Below are positions 9,404 to 19,845 of a stretch of 64,000 bases of DNA, one piece after another. Each line of letters opens with the position of its first letter. Position 1 is the first letter of the stretch. The translations under genes and the position numbers were made by a program. The notes below the pieces were generated by a model that worked only from the letters and a program-made list of their open reading frames with translations, had not been told where the DNA came from and searched no databases. The stretch comes from Paenibacillus profundus (GTDB lineage Bacteria > Bacillota > Bacilli > Paenibacillales > Paenibacillaceae), in the NCBI RefSeq assembly GCF_021369635.1, contig NZ_JAJNBZ010000024.1, positions 31,221 through 95,220 of the forward strand, written 5' to 3'.

Positions 9404-10618
9404 ATGCCGAGTGCATCGAGACGCGTATGGGATACGTTTGTGGCGGCATTACATTTAGGACTGACGTCCTTCGGAGGTCCGATCGCGCATATTGGGTATT
9501 TTCGCAAAAAGTATGTAGAACAATTACGTTGGATCAATGACAATCAATTCGCCGAATTGAATGCGCTGTGTCAGATGCTGCCGGGTCCTTCCAGCAGTCA
9601 GCTTGGCATTGGCATCGGTATGATCCGGGCCGGCTGGTTAGGCGGCATTGCGGCTTGGCTCGGCTTTACTATGCCTTCCGCATGCTTGCTGATTGCATTC
9701 GCTCTCGGCCTAGGCTGGCTTCCTGACGATATGCCGGGCTGGCTTCAAGGCTTGAAGCTGGTCGCGGTGCCGATTATTTTTCAAGCGCTATGGGGGATGT
9801 CGAAGCAGCTGACACCAGATCCGGCACGAGTCACGATTGCCATTGCCGCAGCAGCGGGGGCGTTGTTTGTTCCGGGAATGTACGGACAACTGGCGATTAT
9901 CTTGATATCTCTCATCGTTGGAGTGCTTCTGTTCAGAAAGCATGATGACAACGGACAGCAAGAGATCGCAGCAACTCCATCGCAAGCGACTGAGCCTGAC
10001 AATCATTTACACCGGACGGCTGCACTGTTTTTGCTTGCCGCATTCTCTGGGCTATTTCTCGTATTGCCATGGCTAAAAACAGCTTCATTCCAAGTCATTA
10101 CTCAACTGACCGACATGATGTACCGCACAGGCTCCTTAGTATTCGGCGGCGGTCATGTTGTGCTGCCGCTGCTCAAAGAAGAACTGGCGCATGCGGGATG
10201 GCTTAATGAGTCCATCCTTCTGGCGGGCTATGGAGCGGCTCAAGCCGTTCCCGGGCCATTATTTACTTTCGCCGCTTTTATCGGCGCATCATTAGCGCCG
10301 GGCTGGCTAGGAATTGGATATGCGTGCATTGCAACTTTATTTATATTTCTCCCGTCGTATTTATTAATAGGCGCAACGCTGCCGTACTTGGATCGCCTGC
10401 GGCAGTGGCGCGGTGTTCGTGCAGCGCTTAAAGGCGTGAATGCCGCCGTCGTCGGATTGCTGCTGGCCGCGCTGTACAATCCGGTATGGATTACATCTGT
10501 GCACGGCCCCGTACACTTTACCATCATTTTGATTGGCACGTTATTATTGATAACTTGGAAGCTCCCGCCTTGGGTCGTCGTGCTCATGTGTGCGATTTTA
10601 GGGGGATTGATGCTTTAA
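9404..10618 (+). CDS. chrA: ChrA-family chromate transporter (two-domain form)
   Basis: This 404-residue membrane protein is built from two homologous CHR domains, as in long-chain chromate exporters. The first domain has LGLTSFGGPIAHIGYF and LCQMLPGPSSSQLG; the second has the matching FGGGHVVLPLLKEEL and AAQAVPGPLFTFAAFIG. About ten hydrophobic segments are visible. Chromate or another oxyanion is the expected substrate and efflux the expected direction, but many family members are untested. The start follows GGGAGG with good spacing. It is separate from the decayed end of the thiamine operon and 67 nt upstream of a regulator gene in the same direction. Confidence 0.85.
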   Translation: MPSASRRVWDTFVAALHLGLTSFGGPIAHIGYFRKKYVEQLRWINDNQFAELNALCQMLPGPSSSQLGIGIGMIRAGWLGGIAAWLGFTMPSACLLIAFALGLGWLPDDMPGWLQGLKLVAVPIIFQALWGMSKQLTPDPARVTIAIAAAAGALFVPGMYGQLAIILISLIVGVLLFRKHDDNGQQEIAATPSQATEPDNHLHRTAALFLLAAFSGLFLVLPWLKTASFQVITQLTDMMYRTGSLVFGGGHVVLPLLKEELAHAGWLNESILLAGYGAAQAVPGPLFTFAAFIGASLAPGWLGIGYACIATLFIFLPSYLLIGATLPYLDRLRQWRGVRAALKGVNAAVVGLLLAALYNPVWITSVHGPVHFTIILIGTLLLITWKLPPWVVVLMCAILGGLML

Positions 10619-10685
10619 GTTGGGGGAGTTAGGGACAGAATGAGGATATAGAGAAATTATATAATTCCTTTACTGAGGTCAGCAA

Positions 10686-11459
10686 ATGTCTAAATCCTAC
10701 ATTCTCATTCATGTTCACCCCGGCAACTCGTATACGAACCATATTCAGACGTGGTTTCAACAATGGATGGACGGACCGATAGAACAATTGCTATGTGACG
10801 AATGGCAGTGGGCTGTCATTCAAGAGGCGCTGCGGGAAAGGCTGCAGGAGACACTTCGAACTCATTCTCACCTTAAATATGTCGTGATTGCGTTAAGCTT
10901 GGATAAGTATACAGATAATGATGAGGGACTTCTTGAGATTCCTCCGCAGCTTCAAGCGCTCTTCACGATGGAGGTTCATTATGTAAAAGGGGCCGTTATT
11001 CTGATAGTGCCCAATGCGGTGCCCGCCGGAATCTACGCTGCTTTACAGCATGGATATAATGATATTATTCGTTTTCCGTGCCCGGTTGAGGAGTGGGATG
11101 CACGCATAGGGCGGGCTTTTAGCACAGAGCTGAAACAAGAGACCAATCAAGTCATTGCAATCGGTGATCTATCCATTGATATAGAGCGCAAACGAGTAAC
11201 CAGGGGAGAGCAACCCGTACCTTTAACTCCAAAGGAATACGAATTGCTCTTATATATGGCATTGCGGACGAACCGCATTTGTTCTCGTGAGGAATTGCTG
11301 CGCGAAGTGTGGCATATGGCCTTTGACGCGCAAACCAATATCGTTGAAGTGTATATTAACTATTTGCGCCGCAAGATCGATCGCGGACACGGCTGGAAAT
11401 TCATTCGTACGGTGCGGGGGCATGGATACCGCATGGAAAGCCCCGAAGCAACAATCTAG
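10686..11459 (+). CDS. Winged-helix (OmpR/PhoB-type) regulator with degenerate receiver
   Basis: The C-terminal 100 of 257 residues are a clear OmpR/PhoB DNA-binding domain: LTPKEYELLLYMALRTN, then VVEVYINYLRRKIDR with V read as I-V-E-V, and IRTVRGHGYRME at the end. The N-terminal 150 residues have a receiver-like size, but I see neither the acidic pocket near the start nor an Asp in the phosphorylation position, so it is probably not controlled by a histidine kinase in the normal way. No kinase gene is near. Its stop (TAG, 11457-11459) overlaps the stop of the converging NlpC gene by sharing the bases CTAG. It may control the upstream chrA, a guess from proximity. Confidence 0.75.
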   Translation: MSKSYILIHVHPGNSYTNHIQTWFQQWMDGPIEQLLCDEWQWAVIQEALRERLQETLRTHSHLKYVVIALSLDKYTDNDEGLLEIPPQLQALFTMEVHYVKGAVILIVPNAVPAGIYAALQHGYNDIIRFPCPVEEWDARIGRAFSTELKQETNQVIAIGDLSIDIERKRVTRGEQPVPLTPKEYELLLYMALRTNRICSREELLREVWHMAFDAQTNIVEVYINYLRRKIDRGHGWKFIRTVRGHGYRMESPEATI

Positions 11460-12106
11460 CTTGCTTTAATAGGTGTGCCGGAACGCTGCATGGAAGATTT
11501 CGCACGTGCAATAATATCGTCGTTCACAATTCTTCGTGCCGTAACGTACGTATCATCCCAATCCTTCAAATCAGAGTAAGTGACACCGGGTTTACCGAAT
11601 GTATGCAAAATTTTCCCGTTTCCGGCATACATGGCGACGTGGGCAATTTTTCCTTTACCGCGTCTTCCGGTAGCAAAAAAGAGCAAATCTCCTTTTTTCA
11701 GTTCGCTGCGCTGCACTTTTTTTCCTACGGTAGCCTGTTCATAAGAGGCGCGCGGCAAGTCAATTCCTTGCTTCATGTACAGAAAGTGCATAAAGGACGA
11801 GCAATCAAATACTTTTGTCGTTTCAGTAGAAGCGCCAAATTTATATTTTACACCCAAATAATTATCACCGAGATTAATCATCTTCGCAGCAACTGTATTA
11901 GTAGTTGTCGTATTGTTTGAACCATTATCGTATCCGTCATTTGGATAAAGCTCAAATCCATCCCAGTAGGAGGATGCGTTCGTGTTCGTTGCGGCAGGTG
12001 CGGCTTCAATACGGGGAGCATTGTAAGCGCTCACCCCACTGAGCAGAGTGGCGATAGACATGATCGCAATAAGGCGCGTCCAACGTTTAGTAGTGGATTT
12101 TGTCAT
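11456..12106 (-). CDS. Secreted NlpC/P60 peptidoglycan endopeptidase
   Basis: This 216-residue protein has a signal peptide (basic start, hydrophobic core, likely cut after Ile-Glu-Ala-Ala near residue 38), a Thr/Asn-rich spacer, and an NlpC/P60 domain at about 75-195. The catalytic Cys lies in FDCSSFMHFLY and the His in KIAHVAMYAGNGKILH. Such enzymes cut D-Glu-meso-diaminopimelate bonds in cell-wall peptides during growth, division or spore development. The frame extends to a TTG at 12115, but the ATG at 12106 is better placed behind GGAGGG. It converges on the winged-helix regulator gene and no substrate-binding repeats (LysM, SH3) are present. Confidence 0.88.
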   Translation of the reverse strand: MTKSTTKRWTRLIAIMSIATLLSGVSAYNAPRIEAAPAATNTNASSYWDGFELYPNDGYDNGSNNTTTTNTVAAKMINLGDNYLGVKYKFGASTETTKVFDCSSFMHFLYMKQGIDLPRASYEQATVGKKVQRSELKKGDLLFFATGRRGKGKIAHVAMYAGNGKILHTFGKPGVTYSDLKDWDDTYVTARRIVNDDIIARAKSSMQRSGTPIKAS

Positions 12107-12267
12107 GAGTGTCAATCCCTCCGTATACGTTTTTGATTACATCCAGAGTATAGCAGAGGATATATAACCAAACCCACCCTCTAAAATTTAACTCCCTAAA
12201 ATAAAATCAGGCTCCATCAACATGTAATCGATTACATTAAAGTTAGATGAGAAATGACAATTTGTAA

Positions 12268-12300
12268 CCATTAAAAAAACCGCGAAAGCTAATCGCGGCT
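12268..12300 (-). terminator. Terminator of thiN
   Basis: Read on the minus strand, CCGCGA pairs with TCGCGG around a 7-nt loop, followed by a run of seven T. The hairpin overlaps the last codons of thiN. Confidence 0.75.
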
Positions 12301-12951
12301 GCACATGACGAGCAAATACCCGTCTGTAACGGTAATTGTAACTTCTTCATTAACAAATTCATTGCTTATTCCAAGTGATTGGCCGATCTGCAAGGTTGCA
12401 TTCGTAAGAGGGTATGCGAAGCCTTCCAATGTGATGCCGGTGACAACGCTGCTGAGCGGTAATAAAGAGATGTACGGAAAGGGCTGGCGCGTCAATGTAA
12501 GAGCTGAGTTAGTTATCATAATTAAATTGTGGTCATCTACAATTCGGCAGGCTACTCCGGCGTCAAGAGCTTTGCGCAGCAGGTGGATATTGGCCAATGT
12601 ATGATCCAGGCGAGTTCCGGTAACGCCACACAGCGTAATTTGCTCGGGAAGCCACTCAAGTGCGATGTTAAAGGCGAGCTCCGTGTCCGTGTAATCCTTG
12701 TCAACGGCGTCAAAATCGATATATTGTCGACTTTGTTCTCGAATCCATATGCGCTCATTTTCCTGAACGGAGTCAAAATCGCCTACCGCCAGGTCAGGCT
12801 GAATGTGATGTTGAATGAGAAACAGCGCGCCCCGATCGGCGCCGATTACATAGTCGGCCGTCTTAAGCAGAGTTAGCATGGAATCGCCTAATTGCCCCCC
12901 GGCATAAATGATGACATGCGATGGCCGAGGCTCAGGTGTATGTATCAACAT
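12289..12951 (-). CDS. thiN: ThiN, thiamine pyrophosphokinase
   Basis: This 220-residue enzyme transfers pyrophosphate from ATP to thiamine, making TPP, the cofactor needed by the pyruvate dehydrogenase encoded downstream. The family motifs are present: YVIGADRGA (about residue 36), LAVGDFDSV (about 55), DKDYTDTELA (about 84-93, metal and nucleotide binding) and GVTGTRLDHTLANIHLL (about 110). Length agrees with bacterial family members. It has its own position, not in the TPP-riboswitch operon 3 kb away, and shows no riboswitch, so thiamine salvage may continue when de novo thiazole synthesis is off. The ribosome-binding site is weak. Confidence 0.92.
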   Translation of the reverse strand: MLIHTPEPRPSHVIIYAGGQLGDSMLTLLKTADYVIGADRGALFLIQHHIQPDLAVGDFDSVQENERIWIREQSRQYIDFDAVDKDYTDTELAFNIALEWLPEQITLCGVTGTRLDHTLANIHLLRKALDAGVACRIVDDHNLIMITNSALTLTRQPFPYISLLPLSSVVTGITLEGFAYPLTNATLQIGQSLGISNEFVNEEVTITVTDGYLLVMCSRD

Positions 12952-13187
12952 GTTTCGTACCGTCCTTTTCTAAAAAGCATAAATAATGATTCACTATAAT
13001 CAATACATCGCTTCTAAACATTACAATATTAAGTATAGCGGATTTTTGCAACACCACCAATGACATGATGTCGATTTAAATAGAAATTTGCCAAAGGAAG
13101 CTGACGTGCCGTAAAGTATAGGTGCGTGTTCAAAAAGGGATTTTAGAATAACCTCTATAAGATATATTGATATAAGGAGGATGAAGG

Positions 13188-13673
13188 ATGGTACAAGTGT
13201 TGTTCGTCTGTCTAGGAAACATATGCCGTTCACCTATGGCTGAAGCGGTATTACGACAAAAGATTAAAGACAAGGGGTTGTCTGAACAGCTCGTAGTGGA
13301 CTCTGCTGGAACCGGAGATTGGCACATCGGGAAACCGCCGCATGAAGGAACCCGCGGTATATTAGATAATCAAGGAATCTCCTATAGCGGAATGAAGGCA
13401 AGACAACTCCATCCGGATGATTTTCAACAATTCACCTATATTGTGTGCATGGATCGCAGTAACGAAAGCAATGTTATGAACTGGGAAGGGGCGTCGAGCA
13501 AGACATCGACTGTGATCAGATTCATGTCATTGCTACCGGAAGAGAGCGTAGAAGATGTTCCAGATCCGTACCATACAGGAAATTTCGATGAGGTTTATCG
13601 CTTGGTGTCTTCGGGCTGCTCCAAGCTGCTTGAGCGGATTGTACAAGAACAACATTTGCTGACCACAATGTAG
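13188..13673 (+). CDS. Low-molecular-weight protein-tyrosine phosphatase
   Basis: This 161-residue cytosolic phosphatase belongs to the LMW-PTP/arsenate-reductase-fold family. The P-loop CLGNICRS (Cys8 nucleophile, Arg14) is at the N-terminus, and the general-acid Asp lies in the DVPDPYHTG segment near residue 126, which also has the DPY signature. It is of the YfkJ/PtpA type; the natural substrate may be a phosphotyrosine or phosphoarginine protein. A strong AAGGAGGA ribosome-binding site precedes the ATG. It appears to be a single-gene unit with its own terminator at 13687. Confidence 0.92.
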   Translation: MVQVLFVCLGNICRSPMAEAVLRQKIKDKGLSEQLVVDSAGTGDWHIGKPPHEGTRGILDNQGISYSGMKARQLHPDDFQQFTYIVCMDRSNESNVMNWEGASSKTSTVIRFMSLLPEESVEDVPDPYHTGNFDEVYRLVSSGCSKLLERIVQEQHLLTTM

Positions 13674-13686
13674 AGGAATGTAATGG

Positions 13687-13732
13687 TGCAGCAGTGACAT
13701 ACGTCCTTGTATGCCGCTGCTGCATTTGTTTC
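13687..13732 (+). terminator. Terminator after the LMW phosphatase gene
   Basis: A long stem (GCAGCAG through CATAC pairing with GTATG through CTGCTGC, small internal mismatch) is followed by a T-rich stretch. It may also end the converging esterase gene less efficiently. Confidence 0.7.
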
Positions 13733-13794
13733 AATTGGTATGGAACAATGCTATATGTTTCCATAAGTAGTGCAAGGCAGATACATATAACTTA

Positions 13795-14523
13795 TTAGTC
13801 TAGGAAAAAACGGAGCGCATCAGGCACATGCTTCTGCCAGAATCCCCATAAGTGCTGGCCTTCATGTTCTGCATACTGAATGTGGGCGCCGCGTGCTTCC
13901 AGCACTTGTTTCGCATTGCGGTTCAATTCAACGAAGTTGTAGGTGCCAGTGTCGGTCGTGAACTCCGTTTCTTGTAAACCAACAATCATGAACAGATGAA
14001 GCCAAGACAAATCTTTCTCAAGCGACATCAGTTCAAGTGAAGATGGATAGTAGGCGCCAGATAACGAAATGACTTGACGGAACCGCTCGGGATACATCAG
14101 CGCCAGATGCAACGAAACGGTCCCTCCTAGCGAATCTCCGGCTAAGATGACTTCAGTCCAATCCGTGCGGACGGGATAGAGCTGCTCGATGGCTGGCACA
14201 ATTTCTTCAGCAAAAGCACGCGTATAGGATTCAAATCGCACCCCGTCTGGAGAATACTCGGATGTGCGCAGTTTTTTGTCGACTTCGACGCCGACGATAA
14301 TGAACGGCTCCATGTCATCTTCGATAATGAGCTTGTTGGCATGGGTTGCAATGCGGCCGAAGTTAAAAAAATCTTCGCCATCTTGACAGTACACGACAGG
14401 ATAGCTGAGCACCTCTTGATATCCGGGTGGTAAATAGACGCGAACACGGCGACTCCCGCCTAAATGGTTGCTCGGAATGTCGTGTTTGACAATGGTACGT
14501 TTTAAAATAGAAGAATCCGACAT
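13795..14523 (-). CDS. Putative esterase, alpha/beta-hydrolase (esterase D/Fes-like)
   Basis: This 242-residue cytosolic protein is of the putative-esterase (PF00756-type) family, which includes esterase D, ferri-siderophore esterases and mycolyltransferases. The N-terminal RRVRVYLPPGY and YPVVYCQDGEDFF segments, the nucleophile elbow GDSLGG (Ser near residue 131) and a C-terminal His in EGQHLWGFW are visible. No signal peptide is seen, so it acts inside the cell. There are no siderophore genes nearby, so the substrate is open. It is a lone gene with a GAGGCGGTG ribosome-binding site, divergent from the pdh operon. Confidence 0.82.
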   Translation of the reverse strand: MSDSSILKRTIVKHDIPSNHLGGSRRVRVYLPPGYQEVLSYPVVYCQDGEDFFNFGRIATHANKLIIEDDMEPFIIVGVEVDKKLRTSEYSPDGVRFESYTRAFAEEIVPAIEQLYPVRTDWTEVILAGDSLGGTVSLHLALMYPERFRQVISLSGAYYPSSLELMSLEKDLSWLHLFMIVGLQETEFTTDTGTYNFVELNRNAKQVLEARGAHIQYAEHEGQHLWGFWQKHVPDALRFFLD

Positions 14524-14693
14524 TAGTTACACCGCCTCATGCAAAATTTAGTCCATGTTGGACAATAATATCTTTGTTAGGTTCATTGTCGTGAACACGG
14601 ATGAAAGCAGAAATGTGGAAAGTGCTTTCTACCATATATAATGTGCATCAAAATGTTCACTGCATGTGCACAAGTTCACAATTTTGTAACAGC

Positions 14694-14807
14694 CTGTTAT
14701 AGTGGGTTTTGAGTGCTGTTATAACAACAATTAAACAGAATGTTCACTTTTTCCGCGTTTTCTTTTGACCAAACGATTAAAACAGGTGTATAATGATTCT
14801 ATAACAG
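14694..14807 (+). promoter_or_regulatory. pdh operon promoter with flanking inverted repeats
   Basis: A sigma-A promoter is visible: TTGACC at 14765-14770, 18 nt, TATAAT at 14789-14794, about 50 nt before pdhA. CTGTTATAG at 14694-14702 and its exact inverse CTATAACAG at 14799-14807 flank it, with a third copy in CTGTTATAACA at 14716-14726. The downstream copy overlaps the expected transcription start, as an operator would. AATGTTCAC also occurs twice (14651 and 14739). The rest of the 323-nt gap shows no gene. Confidence 0.7.
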
Positions 14808-14840
14808 CGAAACAAAATCTTCAAACTTTTATTGAGGTGA

Positions 14841-15914
<1,074 letters not shown>

Positions 15915-16045
15915 GAACGATTAATATAGCCGGTCCTAAGATGATGTGGCCCGGCAACTTATATATAGAACGAACCATCGTTAGCTGACGAGGTTGTTCT
16001 GATTCCATTCTGGCTCTGCGATAACGGTAAGGAGGAAACAAAGCA

Positions 16046-17023
16046 ATGGCACAAATGAATATGAAAGAAGCGATTCGCGACGCAATGCGCGTGGAATTGA
16101 AACGAGACCCTAACGTAGTTGTATTTGGGGAAGACGTTGGCCATGTCGGCGGTGTATTCCGTGCAACAGAAGGCTTGCAAAAAGAATTCGGGGACGAGCG
16201 CGTATTTGATACGCCACTGGCAGAATCCGCAATCGGCGGTATGGCAGTTGGTCTGGGCGTTACAGGTTTCCGCCCTGTAGCTGAAATCCAATTCGTCGGT
16301 TTTATCTACGAAGCGCTTGACCAAATGTGCGTGCAAGCAGCGCGCCTGCGTTACCGTTCCGGTGGACGCTACAATGCGCCAATCGTATTCCGTACACCAT
16401 TTGGTGGCGGTGTTAAAGCAGCAGAATTGCATACAGATTCCCTGGAAGGTTTGATGATTCAAACTCCGGGTATTAAAGTAGTAATTCCTTCGAATCCTTA
16501 TGATGCAAAAGGTTTGCTCATTTCTGCAATTCGGGACAACGATCCAGTATTCTTCATGGAGCACTTGAACCTATATCATGCATTCCGTGATGAAGTGCCT
16601 GAAGATGATTATACGGTAGAGCTTGGCAAAGCTAATGTCGTCCGTGAAGGGAAAGACGTTACAATCTTGGCATACGGCTTGATGGTTCATACAGCAATGA
16701 AAGCAGCTGCTGAACTTGAAAAAGAAGGCGTGCAAGCAGAAGTCATCGACCTTCGCACATTGATGCCGCTCGATATCGACACGATCGTAGAGTCTGTCAA
16801 AAAGACAAACCGCGTCATTGTCGTGCAAGAAGCTCAAAAAACTTCCGGTGTGGCTGCAGAAGTGATTGCGCAAATCAACGAGAAAGCAATTCTGCACCTC
16901 GAAGCTCCTGTACTGCGTATCGCTGGTCCGGACACTGTGTATCCATTTGCACAGATTGAAGATCAGTGGTTGCCGAATCCAGCACGCATCATTGCGGGCG
17001 TCAACAAGGTATTGAACTTCTAA
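16046..17023 (+). CDS. pdhB: Pyruvate dehydrogenase E1 component, beta subunit
   Basis: This 325-residue subunit of E1 matches the transketolase-like beta family: [14 protein letters not shown] near residue 25, [15 protein letters not shown] near 59, the [12 protein letters not shown] segment near 118, and the C-terminal transketolase domain with [11 protein letters not shown] and [11 protein letters not shown]. It completes the TPP site with PdhA and binds E2. The ATG follows GTAAGGAGG. The next gene begins 34 nt downstream. Confidence 0.96.
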   Translation: MAQMNMKEAIRDAMRVELKRDPNVVVFGEDVGHVGGVFRATEGLQKEFGDERVFDTPLAESAIGGMAVGLGVTGFRPVAEIQFVGFIYEALDQMCVQAARLRYRSGGRYNAPIVFRTPFGGGVKAAELHTDSLEGLMIQTPGIKVVIPSNPYDAKGLLISAIRDNDPVFFMEHLNLYHAFRDEVPEDDYTVELGKANVVREGKDVTILAYGLMVHTAMKAAAELEKEGVQAEVIDLRTLMPLDIDTIVESVKKTNRVIVVQEAQKTSGVAAEVIAQINEKAILHLEAPVLRIAGPDTVYPFAQIEDQWLPNPARIIAGVNKVLNF

Positions 17024-17057
17024 GAAGGAACCGAACAGAGAGAAGGAGGTTATTTTT

Positions 17058-18329
17058 GTGGCTAAATTTGAGTATCGCTTCCCTGAACTAGGGGAAGGGC
17101 TGCATGAAGGCGAAATTATTAAAATGCATATTAAACCGGGGGATAAGGTGACTGATGATGATATCATCATGGAAGTCCAGAACGACAAAGCTGTCGTTGA
17201 AGTTCCTTGTCCGGTAAATGGTACGGTATTGGAAGTGCTTGCAAAAGATGGACAAGTGTGCCATATGGGTGAAGTCGTAGCAGTTATCGACGCAGAAGGC
17301 GATATCCCTGAGCAAGCAATGCCAGAAGAAGAAGCGAAGGAAGAAGCGGCTCCAGCACAAGGCGGCGCAGCGGAAGCTCCTAAAGCAGAAGGTACGGCAG
17401 CAGCACCGAATCATGATGTATTGGCTACACCAAGCGTGCGCAAGCTTGCTCGCGACTTGGGCGTAAATATCGGTGAAGTTTCTGCAACTGGCAAGAACGG
17501 CAAGATTACACGCGAAGACGTTGAAGCATTTGCCAACGGCGGCGCTCCAGTGGCTAAGGAAGAAGCAGCAGCACCGAAAGCGGCTGAAGCGAAATCCGCT
17601 CCTGCGGCTGCAGCAGCAAGCCGTGACGCTGATGAAGAGCGTGTACCATTCAAAGGTATCCGTAAAGCTATTTCCAACGCCATGGTTAAATCGGCATATA
17701 CAGCTCCACACGTAACGATTATGGACGAAGTTGAAGTGGCAGACCTCGTTGCATTCCGTACGCGTCTGAAACCGATGATGGAGAAAAAAGGAACTAAAGT
17801 AACCTACTTGCCGTTCATCGTGAAAGCACTCGTGGCAGCATGCCGTCAGTTCCCAGCGATGAATGCGATGATTGACGAAGCAGCTCAAGAGATCGTGTAC
17901 AAAAAATACTACAACATCGGTATCGCAACAGACACAGACAATGGTCTTATCGTACCGGTTATTAAAGACGCCGATCGTCGCAGCATCTGGATGATTGCAA
18001 ACGACATTAAGGATTTGGCGACTCGTGGTCGCGATGGCAAGCTCGGCCCGAACGAATTGAAAGGCAGCACCATCACGATTACGAACATCGGTTCCGCGGG
18101 CGGTATGTTCTTTACACCAATCATCAACTACCCTGAAGTTGCAATTTTGGGTACAGGACGTATCTCCGAGAAAGCAGTTGTGAAGAACGGCGAAATCGTA
18201 GTGGCGCCAGTAATGGCATTGTCCCTTAGCTTCGACCACCGTCTCATCGATGGCGCAACAGCACAAAACTTTATGAACTACATCAAGCAATTGCTCGCTA
18301 ACCCTGAGCTGCTTGTGATGGAGGTGTAA
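17058..18329 (+). CDS. pdhC: Pyruvate dehydrogenase E2, dihydrolipoamide acetyltransferase
   Basis: This 423-residue core protein of the complex has one N-terminal lipoyl domain (residues 1-78; the modified lysine is in QNDKAVVE near 42), an Ala/Glu/Pro-rich flexible linker, a peripheral-subunit-binding domain at about 115-152 (TPSVRKLARDLG and GKITREDVEAF), a second Ala-rich linker and the catalytic domain (about 195-423) with the acetyltransferase motif SFDHRLIDGA near the end. The start is GTG at 17058 behind AGAAGGAGG. The minus-strand frame opposite this gene is long only because of its biased codon use. Confidence 0.95.
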   Translation: MAKFEYRFPELGEGLHEGEIIKMHIKPGDKVTDDDIIMEVQNDKAVVEVPCPVNGTVLEVLAKDGQVCHMGEVVAVIDAEGDIPEQAMPEEEAKEEAAPAQGGAAEAPKAEGTAAAPNHDVLATPSVRKLARDLGVNIGEVSATGKNGKITREDVEAFANGGAPVAKEEAAAPKAAEAKSAPAAAAASRDADEERVPFKGIRKAISNAMVKSAYTAPHVTIMDEVEVADLVAFRTRLKPMMEKKGTKVTYLPFIVKALVAACRQFPAMNAMIDEAAQEIVYKKYYNIGIATDTDNGLIVPVIKDADRRSIWMIANDIKDLATRGRDGKLGPNELKGSTITITNIGSAGGMFFTPIINYPEVAILGTGRISEKAVVKNGEIVVAPVMALSLSFDHRLIDGATAQNFMNYIKQLLANPELLVMEV

Positions 18330-18334
18330 CCAGA

Positions 18335-19753
18335 ATGGTAGTAGGAGACGCATCTTTGAATATTGACACTTTGGTTATTGGAGCGGGCCCTGGTGGTTAC
18401 GTGGCAGCGATTCGCGCTGCCCAGCTCGGCCAAAGCGTGCTTATCGTGGATAAATCCGAACTCGGCGGTGTGTGCTTGAACCGTGGTTGTATTCCTTCCA
18501 AAGCGCTCATTAGCGCTGCACATCAATACGAAGTTACGCAGCATGCTTCCGAAATCGGGATTACAGCTGAGAACGTGAAGGTGGACTTCACAAAAGTTCA
18601 ACAGTTCAAAGGCGGCGTTGTGAAAAAGTTGACCGGCGGCGTTGGCGCACTGTTGAAAGCTAACAAAGTGCAAGTATTCAACGGTGAATGCATGTTCATC
18701 AACGAGAACGAAGCCCGCGTGTTCAACGATCAAGAAGCACCGCGCTACATGTTCAAGAACTGCATCATTGCAACAGGTTCCCGTCCGATCGAACTGAAAG
18801 CTTTCCCATTCGGCAGCCGCATTCTGTCTTCAACAGAGGCGTTGGAACTGCAAGAAGTGCCTAAATCGATGATCGTTATCGGCGGCGGTTATATCGGTGC
18901 AGAGCTTGGTCAAATGTACTCCAAGTTCGGTACAAAAGTTACAGTTATCGAGGGTGCTGACATGGTATTGCCAGGCTTCGATAAAGATATGACACAGCTT
19001 GTGTCGAAGAGCATGAAAAAATCGAACGTTGAAATCTTCACGGGCGCGAAAGCAGAAAGTGCAACGCAAACGGATAAAGACGTTACGGTGAAATTCACAG
19101 TTAAAGGCGAAACGAAAGAAGTTACAGCGGAATACTTGCTCGTAACTGTCGGTCGTCGTCCAAATACGGACGGTGAACTTGGACTTGACATGATCGGTCT
19201 GAAAATGACGGATCGCGGTCTTGTCGAAGTTGACCATCAAGGACGCACTAGCATTCCGCACATCTTCGCAATTGGCGATATCGTTGCAGGTCCTGCGCTT
19301 GCACACAAAGCTTCTTACGAAGGTAAAGTGGCAGCTGAAGCGATTGCGGGCATGCCGAGCGTCATTGACTACAAATGCATTCCTGCGGTCTGCTTCACGG
19401 ATCCAGAATGCGCAAGCGTCGGTCTGTCCGAATCCGAAGCGAAGGAAAAAGGCCACAAAGTTAAAGCTGGTAAATTCCCTTACGCTGGTAACGGACGCGC
19501 CTTGTCCCTTGGCGGCAGCGTTGACGGCTTCGTGAAAATCGTATCCGATGCGGATACAGGCGTCGTGCTTGGTTCGCAAATCGTAGGTCCTGAAGCATCT
19601 AACTTGATTGCGGAAATGGGCTTGGCAGTTGAAATGGCTGCAACGGTTGAAGACTTGGCGTTGACCATTCACGCTCACCCAACATTGGGTGAAATCGTGA
19701 TGGAGGCTGCTGAGGTTGTTCTTGGCCATCCAATTCACACAGTAGGTAAGTAA
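18335..19753 (+). CDS. pdhD: Dihydrolipoamide dehydrogenase (E3)
   Basis: This 472-residue FAD enzyme reoxidises the lipoyl group of E2 and passes electrons to NAD+. The N-terminal FAD motif GAGPGGYVAAIRAAQLG, the redox-active disulfide in GGVCLNRGCIPSKA (about residues 45-58), the NAD motif VIGGGYIGAELG (about 178) and the C-terminal active-site segment HAHPTLGEI are all present. It starts 6 nt after pdhC ends, behind GATGGAGG that overlaps the pdhC stop region. It probably also serves 2-oxoglutarate or branched-chain dehydrogenase complexes. A strong terminator follows. Confidence 0.96.
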   Translation: MVVGDASLNIDTLVIGAGPGGYVAAIRAAQLGQSVLIVDKSELGGVCLNRGCIPSKALISAAHQYEVTQHASEIGITAENVKVDFTKVQQFKGGVVKKLTGGVGALLKANKVQVFNGECMFINENEARVFNDQEAPRYMFKNCIIATGSRPIELKAFPFGSRILSSTEALELQEVPKSMIVIGGGYIGAELGQMYSKFGTKVTVIEGADMVLPGFDKDMTQLVSKSMKKSNVEIFTGAKAESATQTDKDVTVKFTVKGETKEVTAEYLLVTVGRRPNTDGELGLDMIGLKMTDRGLVEVDHQGRTSIPHIFAIGDIVAGPALAHKASYEGKVAAEAIAGMPSVIDYKCIPAVCFTDPECASVGLSESEAKEKGHKVKAGKFPYAGNGRALSLGGSVDGFVKIVSDADTGVVLGSQIVGPEASNLIAEMGLAVEMAATVEDLALTIHAHPTLGEIVMEAAEVVLGHPIHTVGK

Positions 19754-19811
19754 TTCCTCCTCTCTCTGAGGGTTCTGTTACATTCTGTTACGGTTCGATA
19801 TATTGATATTG

Positions 19812-19845
19812 CCCCTGCAGCATCGTGCTGCAGGGGATTTTTTTG
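19812..19845 (+). terminator. Terminator of the pdh operon
   Basis: CCCCTGCAGCA pairs with TGCTGCAGGGG around a short loop and is followed by seven T, a textbook intrinsic terminator. Confidence 0.93.

Noticed and set aside
15959..17188. Further long minus-strand frames opposite pdhB
   Set aside because: Same effect of biased codon use; no ribosome-binding site and improbable composition.
17088..18353. 421-codon frame on the minus strand opposite pdhC
   Set aside because: It is the complement of a highly expressed, codon-biased gene. Its translation is rich in Cys, His and Phe without domains, and pdhC is unmistakable.
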